From Streptomyces diastatochromogenes (lineage in GTDB: Bacteria; Actinomycetota; Actinomycetes; Streptomycetales; Streptomycetaceae), in assembly GCA_001418405.1 (NCBI GenBank), contig LIQL01000240.1:318-39364 (forward strand): a DNA stretch of 39,047 nucleotides. The letters run 5' to 3'. Both the position numbers and the translations under genes were made by a program. The notes under the pieces are model-generated. The model had not been told where the DNA came from, ran no database searches, and saw only the letters and a program-made list of their open reading frames with translations. Below, one piece after another: positions 1 to 5,704 of the stretch (position 1 is the stretch's first letter; the number at the start of each line of letters is the position of its first letter).

Positions 1-549
1 GCCGCGACGGACGGTGCCGCGGCCGGCGGTGCCGGGGACCCGGCGCCGGCGTCGGAAGGGACCGTGGCCCCGGCCCGGATCCTGGCCCCCGACGAATGGC
101 GGGCCGGCTGCCTGGCCACCGTCACCACCCACGACCTGCCGCCCACCGCCGCCCGGCTCGCCGGCGACGACGTCGCGCTGCGCGCCCGCCTCGGCCTGCT
201 CGCCGGCCCGCCCGAGCGCGAGCGCTCCCGGGCCGCCCACGAACTGCGCGAATGGCTCGGCGCGCTCACCCGGCACGGGCTGCTGCCCAAGGGCGTCCGC
301 GACGAGGAGGCGGTGGTCCGGGCCGTCCACCGCTTCCTGCTGCGCACCCCGGCCCGGATGGTCGGTATCTGGCTCCCGGACGCGGTGGGCGACCGCCGCC
401 CGCAGAACCTCCCCGGGACCTGGGACGAGTACCCCAACTGGCGCCTGCCCATCGCCGGCCCCGACGGCCGCCCGCACACCCTCGAAGAGCTGGCCGCCTC
501 GCCCCGCCTGCACGCGCTGATGCGGGAGCTGGCCACCGCCGCGCCCTGA
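1..549 (+). CDS. malQ: 4-alpha-glucanotransferase (amylomaltase), C-terminal part
   Basis: This frame is open from the window edge to the stop, so only the last 182 codons are present. The segment THDLPPTAA and, near the end, LPGTWDEYPNWRLPI match the conserved C-terminal motifs of GH77 amylomaltases, which transfer alpha-1,4-glucan segments during maltodextrin and glycogen metabolism in the cytoplasm. The catalytic aspartate and glutamate lie upstream and are not seen. Actinobacterial MalQ proteins are about 700 residues, so roughly a quarter is visible. No clear hairpin terminator lies between it and the next gene. Confidence 0.9.
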   Translation, partial: AATDGAAAGGAGDPAPASEGTVAPARILAPDEWRAGCLATVTTHDLPPTAARLAGDDVALRARLGLLAGPPERERSRAAHELREWLGALTRHGLLPKGVRDEEAVVRAVHRFLLRTPARMVGIWLPDAVGDRRPQNLPGTWDEYPNWRLPIAGPDGRPHTLEELAASPRLHALMRELATAAP

Positions 550-632
550 GCCGGCACGGCCCGCGGCGCCGGTCCGGCCTGCCGGGACGTCGCTAGCCCC
601 ACCCCGGACGCGCGGGGCCGAGTGCCGTCCGC

Positions 633-638
633 TACGTT
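633..638 (+). promoter_or_regulatory. -10 hexamer TACGTT of a leaderless promoter
   Basis: TACGTT fits the actinobacterial TAnnnT -10 consensus. The GTG start of the small membrane protein lies 7 nt after its last base, which is where transcription would begin. No Shine-Dalgarno sequence precedes the GTG. No convincing -35 was seen. Confidence 0.4.
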
Positions 639-644
639 GAATGG

Positions 645-893
645 GTGAGCAACAAGGTCAAGAACACCGCCCTGCGCGCCGGAACCATCACCGCCGGCAC
701 CGCGCTGATGCTGCTGATGTCGTCCCCCGCGTTTGCGCTCACCCGCGACGACGGTGACGACCCGGGTCCGGGCCTGAACGTGATCCAGACGCTCGGCCTC
801 TACGTCGTGACGCCCATCGTGCTCTTCCTCGTCATCGCCGGGCTCGTCGTGATGACCGACAAGTCCCGCAAGCAGGCCAAGTCCAAGGGCTGA
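645..893 (+). CDS. Small secreted or membrane protein (82 aa), function unknown
   Basis: The N-terminus has a signal-peptide pattern: basic residues (KVK, R), a hydrophobic core around residues 13-25, and a possible cleavage after SSPAFA near residue 31. A short acidic linker (DDGDDPGPG) follows, then one transmembrane helix around residues 46-69 and a basic tail ending KQAKSKG. The acidic stretch should lie outside the cell and the basic tail in the cytoplasm. GTG at 645 is chosen because the ATG four bases upstream is out of frame, and the -10 box at 633-638 puts the transcript start at this GTG. I recognise the architecture as common among small streptomycete membrane proteins but cannot assign a function. 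Confidence 0.75.
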   Translation: MSNKVKNTALRAGTITAGTALMLLMSSPAFALTRDDGDDPGPGLNVIQTLGLYVVTPIVLFLVIAGLVVMTDKSRKQAKSKG

Positions 894-939
894 CGACAGT
901 CCCGCGCGGGCCGCGCGCCCGCATCCGCGACGCCTTCAC

Positions 940-983
940 AAGGGGCGCCCACCGGTTCTTCCCGGACCGGTGGGCGCCCCTTT
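940..983 (+). terminator. Hairpin terminator after the small membrane protein
   Basis: A 17-bp perfect inverted repeat: the left arm at 940-956 begins AAGGGGCGCCCACC, and the right arm is at 966-982. The loop is 9 nt and a short T run (TTT) closes the structure. It separates the small membrane protein from the desaturase promoter. Confidence 0.8.
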
Positions 984-1080
984 GCGTTGCCCGGAAAGGG
1001 TCACGAAAAACCGGACATGGAGCGTCAGTTGCGGACGTTCCGGGTGATTCACCCCTTGGGGAAGTGTTTAACCGGGCCGT

Positions 1081-1135
1081 ACCTACGATGGCGTAACCTA
1101 CGGGGCCGTAAGTCCAAACCTACGGAGCCGTAGGT
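1081..1135. promoter_or_regulatory. Three tandem palindromic operators upstream of the desaturase gene
   Basis: The best copy at 1118-1135 has perfect 8-bp arms (ACCTACGG-AG-CCGTAGGT). The copy at 1096-1113 has one mismatch (ACCTACGG-GG-CCGTAAGT). A more diverged copy starts at 1081 (ACCTACG, then CGTAA). An 18-bp palindrome of this kind is typical of a TetR-family dimer site. The sites lie 24-78 nt before the GTG of the desaturase, over the likely promoter or transcript start, so repression is the natural reading. The regulator is not encoded next to them. Confidence 0.6.
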
Positions 1136-1158
1136 CCGTCGTCCCCTGGAGTTCCCTC

Positions 1159-2133
1159 GTGACCATCGCCCCCGACCGCCTCGACGGAGCGCGCGGCCAG
1201 GCCGCCTGGACCGACGCCCGGCTGCTGTACGCCCTCGAAGAGGTCGTCGAGAAGGAGCTGAACCGGCACCTGAAGGTCGCCAAGGAATGGATGCCGCACG
1301 AGTACGTGCCGTGGAGCGACGGGCGGAACTTCGACGGGGTGCTGGACGGCGAGGCGTGGGCCCCCGACCAGTCCAAGGTGACCTCGATCGGCCGCACCGC
1401 GCTGGTGGTCAACCTCCTCACCGAGGACAACCTCCCCAGCTACCACCACGAGATCGCCACCCTCTTCGGGCGGGATGGAGCGTGGGGCACCTGGGTCCAC
1501 CGCTGGACGGCGGAGGAGGGTCGGCACGGCATCGTGATGCGCGACTACCTGCTCACCAGCCGTGCCGTCGACCCGGTCGAGCTGGAGCGGTTCCGGATGG
1601 CCCACATGTCCGCCGGGTTCGAGTCCGACAACGCGCACAGCATGCTGCACTCGGTGGCCTACGTCGCCTTCCAGGAGCTGGCCACCCGGATCTCGCACCG
1701 CAACACCGGCCGGCACTCCGGCGACCCGGTGTGCGACCAGATGCTGGCCCGGATCGCCAACGACGAGAACCTCCACATGGTCTTCTACCGCAACCTCCTC
1801 GGTGCGGCCTTCGAGCTGGCTCCCGACCGGACGATGTGCGCCGTGCGGGACGTGGTCACCGGCTTCCGGATGCCAGGCCACGGCATGCCCGGCTTCGAGC
1901 GGGCCGCCGTGCAGATGGCCCTCGGCGGGATCTACAACCTGCGGATCCACCACGACGACGTGCTCCAGCCGGTGCTGCGCCACCTGAAGGTCCTGGAGCG
2001 CGGCGGGCTGGGCCCGGAGGGGCTCGCCGCCCAGGAGGAGCTCGGGGCGTTCCTGGAGGGCCTGGACGGGCAGGCGCGCCGCTTCGACGAGCGGCAGGCC
2101 GCGATCCTGGCCCGCCGGGCGGCCCGCGGCTGA
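1159..2133 (+). CDS. Acyl-ACP desaturase (stearoyl-ACP desaturase family)
   Basis: A 324-residue soluble di-iron desaturase of the FA_desaturase_2 family, which puts a cis double bond into acyl-ACP (typically Delta-9) using electrons from ferredoxin. All six expected iron ligands are visible: E89 in LLTEDNLPSY, E120 and H123 in WTAEEGRHG, E173 in FQELATRISH, and E203 and H206 in ANDENLHMVF. The order and spacing match the plant enzyme and mycobacterial DesA proteins. The GTG start has a CTGGAG ribosome site about 8 nt upstream. The gene stands alone behind a cluster of three palindromes (1081-1135), so unsaturated fatty acid formation here is probably controlled by a lipid-sensing repressor (inference). 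No ferredoxin or reductase gene is adjacent. The substrate chain length cannot be read from the sequence. Confidence 0.93.
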   Translation: MTIAPDRLDGARGQAAWTDARLLYALEEVVEKELNRHLKVAKEWMPHEYVPWSDGRNFDGVLDGEAWAPDQSKVTSIGRTALVVNLLTEDNLPSYHHEIATLFGRDGAWGTWVHRWTAEEGRHGIVMRDYLLTSRAVDPVELERFRMAHMSAGFESDNAHSMLHSVAYVAFQELATRISHRNTGRHSGDPVCDQMLARIANDENLHMVFYRNLLGAAFELAPDRTMCAVRDVVTGFRMPGHGMPGFERAAVQMALGGIYNLRIHHDDVLQPVLRHLKVLERGGLGPEGLAAQEELGAFLEGLDGQARRFDERQAAILARRAARG

Positions 2134-2152
2134 GTGCCGCTTCTACCATTCT

Positions 2153-2235
2153 TTTCAGTTTCCCTGAAAGGAATGGTCTGAATTATTCGATGGACCTGAT
2201 GGTTAGGTGACTGCCACGGTGGATCCGTATCCACC
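2153..2235 (+). promoter_or_regulatory. Regulatory module A, shared with the allantoicase promoter
   Basis: Element 1 is TTTCAG-N5-CTGAAA (2153-2169), embedded in a larger imperfect dyad (2145-2177). Element 2 is TTCGATGGACCTG (2186-2198). Element 3 is CTGC-N-ACGGTGGA (2211-2223), which opens a GGTGGAT-N4-ATCCACC dyad (2218-2235). The same three elements occur at the same distances upstream of the allantoicase gene (4238-4320). The GTG of the transporter gene starts 101 nt after the beginning of element 1. Confidence 0.65.
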
Positions 2236-2253
2236 ATCGAGGGAGAGGAAACC

Positions 2254-3192
2254 GTGGCAGTCCTGGAGCGGGCCCGCGCACACCGCACACCGTCCACACA
2301 GGCCGTGGGGCTGACCCTGGCCCTGACGGCGACCGTCGTCTGGTCCGGCAACTTCGTCATCGCCCGGGCCCTGCACGACACCGTGCCGCCCGTCCAGACC
2401 GCGTTCTGGCGCTGGATCATCGCCTTGCTGGCGGTCGCCCCGTTCGCCCTGGGGCAGGTCCGCCGGGAGTGGCCGGTGATCCGTCGGCACCTCGGATTCC
2501 TGTCCCTGGCCGCCCTGTTGGGCGTCACGCTCTTCAACACCCTCATCTACACGGCCGGGAAGAGCACCTCCGCCACCAACATGGCGATGATCGCGGCGGC
2601 TTCGCCGATGATGATCGCCCTCTTCGACCTGATCGGCGGCCGGCGCGGCGGTCGCGAACCGCTGGGCGCCCGCCGCGCCGCGGGCATGGTGCTCGCCCTG
2701 CTGGGCGTGGTCACCCTGGTCGGCAAGGGCTCGCCCACCGCGGTGCTGCACCTGGACTTCGCCGGCGGCGACCTGTGGATGCTCGCCGCCACCGCCACCT
2801 TCGCCGGCTACAGCGCACTGCTGCGCCGCCGCCCCGAGGGGATCGGCGGGCTCTCGTTCCTGTTCGTGACGTTCGCACTGGGCGCCGCGATGCTGCTGCC
2901 CGCCTACGCCGTCTCCCTCGGCGTCGAGGGCGGCTTCCCGCTCACCGCCGGCACGGCCGGACCGCTGCTCTACATCGGCGTGTGCTCCTCCGCCGTCGCC
3001 TACTTCACCTGGAACAAGGCGATCGCCCTGGTCGGCGCCGCCCGCGCCGGGGTCGTCTACTACCTCCAGCCGGTCTGCGTGGCGCTGCTCTCGCTGGCCG
3101 TCCTGGGAGAGGGCATCACCGCGGTGCAGGTGCTCTGCATGGCGCTGATCGTCGCCGGGGTGGCCCTGGGGGCGGCGGGCAGCGGACGGTGA
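2254..3192 (+). CDS. EamA/DMT-family membrane transporter
   Basis: A 312-residue polytopic protein with about ten hydrophobic helices in two homologous halves (roughly residues 17-148 and 171-307), the two EamA repeats of the drug/metabolite transporter superfamily. Typical features are W-S-G-N-F at the end of the first helix, FWRW near residue 51, and the Pro-rich YYLQPVCVALL helix near 270. Family members export amino acids, nucleobases or other metabolites, and the substrate cannot be read from the sequence. The GTG start has a good ribosome site (GGGAGAGGAA). Its promoter region carries the same three-part module as the allantoicase gene about 2 kb downstream, with a LysR gene between them. 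I therefore infer that it moves a metabolite of purine or ureide breakdown. It ends 35 nt before the LysR start. Confidence 0.88.
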   Translation: MAVLERARAHRTPSTQAVGLTLALTATVVWSGNFVIARALHDTVPPVQTAFWRWIIALLAVAPFALGQVRREWPVIRRHLGFLSLAALLGVTLFNTLIYTAGKSTSATNMAMIAAASPMMIALFDLIGGRRGGREPLGARRAAGMVLALLGVVTLVGKGSPTAVLHLDFAGGDLWMLAATATFAGYSALLRRRPEGIGGLSFLFVTFALGAAMLLPAYAVSLGVEGGFPLTAGTAGPLLYIGVCSSAVAYFTWNKAIALVGAARAGVVYYLQPVCVALLSLAVLGEGITAVQVLCMALIVAGVALGAAGSGR

Positions 3193-3215
3193 CCGGACCG
3201 GCCGCGCCGGGTGCG

Positions 3216-3221
3216 TACGCT
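3216..3221 (+). promoter_or_regulatory. -10 hexamer TACGCT of a leaderless promoter
   Basis: TACGCT ends 7 nt before the ATG of the LysR gene and no ribosome site is visible between them. The expected transcript start coincides with the ATG. It lies in the 35-nt gap after the transporter gene, so the regulator may have its own promoter. Confidence 0.4.
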
Positions 3222-3227
3222 GCCCGC

Positions 3228-4175
3228 ATGGCCGACTGGGACATCAAGAAGCTGCGCATCCTGCGCACCCTGGAGGAATTGGGCACGGTCACCGCGACCG
3301 CCGAGGCGCTGCACATGACGCCCTCGGCGGTTTCGCAGCAGCTGACCGGGCTCGCCAAGTCCCTCGGGGTGACGCTCCTGGAGGCGCACGGCCGGCGGGT
3401 CCGGCTCACCGGCGCCGCCCAACTGGTGCTGCGGCACGCCGAGGCGGTCTTCGCGCAGCTGGAACGGGCCGATGCGGACCTGCTCGGCTACCTCCAGGGC
3501 GAGGCCGGCACGGTGCGGGTCGGGGCGTTCTCCACCGCCATCCCGGCCCTGGTGGTGCCGGCCGTCCAGGAGCTGCGCCGCACCCACCCGGGCCTGGCCG
3601 TGACCGTGCGGGAGGCGGAGGCGGAGGCCGCGTACGAGCTGCTGGCCGAGGGCAGCGTCGACCTGGCGCTGTCGCTGGCCGCGCACGCGCCCACCCCGCG
3701 CGACCCGAAGTTCAGCCGGGTCTCCCTGCTCGCCGACCCGTTGGACGTGGCGCTGCCGGCCGGCCACCCGTTGGCCGCCGAGCCGGGGCTGCGGCTGGCC
3801 GACCTGGCCGGCGAACCGTGGATCTTCGGCAGTAGCGGCCCCTGGTCCCAGATCACCACCACCGCCTGTGAGAACGCCGGGTTCGTCCCGGAACAGGCGC
3901 ACTCCGCCGCCGACTGGAGCGCGATCTGGGCGATGGTCGCCGCCGGGATGGGTGTGGCCCTGGTGCCCCGGATGGCGATGGCCGGCGGCCTGCGGGCTCC
4001 CGGGCGCGGCAGCGGGGTCGCGCTGCGGGTGCTCCACGCCGACCAGCCGCGCCGCCACGTGGTCGCCGCCGCCCGGCGCGGCTCCGAAGGGGCGCCCGGG
4101 CTTGCCCGGGTGCTGGCCGCGCTGCGGCAGGCGGCCGCCGCCCAGGCGGCCGTGGGTCGCACCGGCGGCGAGTGA
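3228..4175 (+). CDS. LysR-family transcriptional regulator
   Basis: 315 residues, the usual LTTR length. Residues 6-63 form the winged helix-turn-helix with the recognition region TPSAVSQQLTGLAKSLG. A linker helix runs to about residue 88, and residues 92-300 form the periplasmic-binding-like effector domain starting VRVGAFSTAIPALV. It resembles the group with a short initial helix (DIKKLRILRTLEELGTVTATAEAL), often seen beside EamA transporters in streptomycetes. It lies between the transporter and the allantoicase genes. Both carry the same upstream module, whose first element is a dyad with TTTCAG arms. It is one candidate for reading that module. An IclR-type allantoin regulator encoded elsewhere is the main alternative. 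The ATG at 3228 seems leaderless. Confidence 0.88.
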   Translation: MADWDIKKLRILRTLEELGTVTATAEALHMTPSAVSQQLTGLAKSLGVTLLEAHGRRVRLTGAAQLVLRHAEAVFAQLERADADLLGYLQGEAGTVRVGAFSTAIPALVVPAVQELRRTHPGLAVTVREAEAEAAYELLAEGSVDLALSLAAHAPTPRDPKFSRVSLLADPLDVALPAGHPLAAEPGLRLADLAGEPWIFGSSGPWSQITTTACENAGFVPEQAHSAADWSAIWAMVAAGMGVALVPRMAMAGGLRAPGRGSGVALRVLHADQPRRHVVAAARRGSEGAPGLARVLAALRQAAAAQAAVGRTGGE

Positions 4176-4237
4176 CCCCGACGCCGCGGGCCGGCCGCCG
4201 GCCCGAGTGGACCGAAGGCGTCCGCTCAACCGCGACC

Positions 4238-4320
4238 TTTCAGCCCGGCTGAAGATATTCCTCACGAACTTTCGATGGACCTGTCGGGTGTTCTGCTGCG
4301 ACGGTGGACCGGTCCCCAGC
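4238..4320 (+). promoter_or_regulatory. Regulatory module B upstream of allantoicase
   Basis: Element 1 is TTTCAG-N5-CTGAAG (4238-4254). Element 2 is TTCGATGGACCTG (4271-4283), identical over 13 bp to the one before the transporter gene. Element 3 is CTGC-N-ACGGTGGA (4296-4308), overlapping a GGACC-GGTCC dyad (4306-4315). The distances from element 1 are 33 and 58 nt in both copies. A CCGCT pentamer also sits 16 nt before element 1 in both. The element arrangement points to a shared regulator. Confidence 0.65.
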
Positions 4321-4348
4321 ACCGCACACAGGAGCAGAAGGGAAACGC

Positions 4349-5494
4349 ATGTCCGCCACCCCGGCCGCCGATTCCACCGATCCGCACGCCAACGACGCCC
4401 AGCCGTACTCCGGCGGCGACCCGTACGCCGACTACCGCGGCGGTGACTTCTCCTTCACGTCGCTCGTCGACCTGGCCGACCGCCGCTTCGGCGCCGGTGT
4501 GATCGCCGCCAACGACGAGTTCTTCGCCGAGCGGGAGAACCTGCTGAAGTCGAACCCGGCGGTCTTCGACCCCGAGCACTTCGGCCACAAGGGCAAGATC
4601 ATGGACGGCTGGGAGACCCGGCGCCGCCGGGGCGCCGACGGCGACCACCCCTTCCCCACCGAGGACGAGCACGACTGGGCGCTGATCCGCCTCGCCGCCC
4701 CCGGCGTGATCCGCGGCGTCATCGTCGACACCGCCCACTTCCGCGGCAACTACCCGCAGCAGGTCACCGTCGAGGCCACCGCGCTGCCCGGCAGCCCCAG
4801 CCCCGAGGACCTGCTCGCCGACGGCGTGAAGTGGGAGGAGCTCGTACCCCGCACCCCCGTGCGCGGCCACGCGGCCAACGGCTTCGAGGTCACCACCGAG
4901 CGCCGCTTCACCCACCTCCGCCTCAAGCAGCACCCCGACGGCGGCGTAGCCCGCCTGCGGGTCTACGGCGAGGTCGTCCCGGACCCGGAGTGGCTGGACG
5001 TCCTGGGCACCCTGGACCTGGCCTCGGTGATGCACGGCGGCACCGTCGAGGACGCGTCGGACCGCTTCTACTCCTCGCCCACCCAGATCATCCAGCCCGA
5101 CCTGTCGCGCAAGATGGACGACGGCTGGGAGAACCGCCGCCGCCGGGTCCGCGGCACCAACGACTGGGTGCTCTTCAAGCTCGCCGCGCAGGGCGAGGTC
5201 CGCGCCGTCGAGATCGACACCGCCTACCTCAAGGGCAACTCGGCCGGCTGGGCCCGGCTCTCCGCCTGCGACGGCAACCCGGACGACGCCTCCTCGTGGT
5301 TCGAGGTGCTGCCCAAGACCAAGCTCCAGCCCGACACCCCGCACCGCTTCGTGCTGCCCCGCCGGGTTACCGCCACCCACGTCCGCCTGGACGTCTACCC
5401 CGACGGCGGCCTGGCCCGGATGCGGGTGCACGGCGACCTCACCGAGGCCGGCCGGGCCGAACTGGTCCGCCGCTTCGACGAGCTGAGCGGCTGA
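4349..5494 (+). CDS. alc: Allantoicase (allantoate amidinohydrolase)
   Basis: A 381-residue enzyme that splits allantoate into ureidoglycolate and urea, the second step of allantoin use as nitrogen source. The protein consists of two homologous beta-jelly-roll repeats. Each contains a signature KxMDxGWExRRRR: around residues 86-98 (KIMDGWETRRRRG) and 250-262 (RKMDDGWENRRRR). Each is followed by a DTAxxxGN motif (DTAHFRGNYP and DTAYLKGNSA). The N-terminus begins LVDLADRRFGAGVIAANDEFFA, as expected. ATG at 4349 is chosen because AGAAGGGA lies 5-12 nt upstream; the frame is open further upstream without a better start. No allantoinase, urease or ureidoglycolate genes lie in the window, so the enzyme is separated from the rest of its pathway here. 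A strong hairpin follows. Confidence 0.95.
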   Translation: MSATPAADSTDPHANDAQPYSGGDPYADYRGGDFSFTSLVDLADRRFGAGVIAANDEFFAERENLLKSNPAVFDPEHFGHKGKIMDGWETRRRRGADGDHPFPTEDEHDWALIRLAAPGVIRGVIVDTAHFRGNYPQQVTVEATALPGSPSPEDLLADGVKWEELVPRTPVRGHAANGFEVTTERRFTHLRLKQHPDGGVARLRVYGEVVPDPEWLDVLGTLDLASVMHGGTVEDASDRFYSSPTQIIQPDLSRKMDDGWENRRRRVRGTNDWVLFKLAAQGEVRAVEIDTAYLKGNSAGWARLSACDGNPDDASSWFEVLPKTKLQPDTPHRFVLPRRVTATHVRLDVYPDGGLARMRVHGDLTEAGRAELVRRFDELSG

Positions 5495-5504
5495 TCCGCC
5501 CGTC

Positions 5505-5541
5505 CCGCCGGGCCCCGTAGGAGGGGGACGGGGCCCGGCGG
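5505..5541 (+). terminator. Hairpin after allantoicase
   Basis: A 14-bp perfect stem (left arm 5505-5518, CCGCCGGGCCCCGT; right arm 5528-5541) with a 9-nt purine loop. There is no T tract, as is usual for streptomycete terminators. Confidence 0.7.
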
Positions 5542-5642
5542 TCCGCCCCGCGCGGCGGGGCCACTCGACCCGCCCGGCGGACGGTCACGCTCCTGACGCC
5601 CGTCCGCCGGGCGATTCCACCTCGCGGGCCCGGGCCCGCAGC

Positions 5643-5689
5643 AAGGGGTGTGCCCCCGGAACCGCACCGGTTCCGGGGGCACACCCCTT
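5643..5689. terminator. Bidirectional terminator between alc and pepN
   Basis: A 21-bp perfect inverted repeat (5643-5663 and 5669-5689) with a 5-nt loop, flanked by AA on one side and TT on the other. It sits 16 nt beyond the stop of the convergent pepN gene, so it serves mainly that gene and backs up the hairpin after alc. Confidence 0.85.
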
Positions 5690-5704
5690 CTCGTACCGCG
5701 CCGG

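Noticed and set aside
5624..5639. A 16-bp self-complementary GC palindrome between alc and pepN
   Set aside because: Sits between two much stronger terminator hairpins and is likely chance at this GC content.
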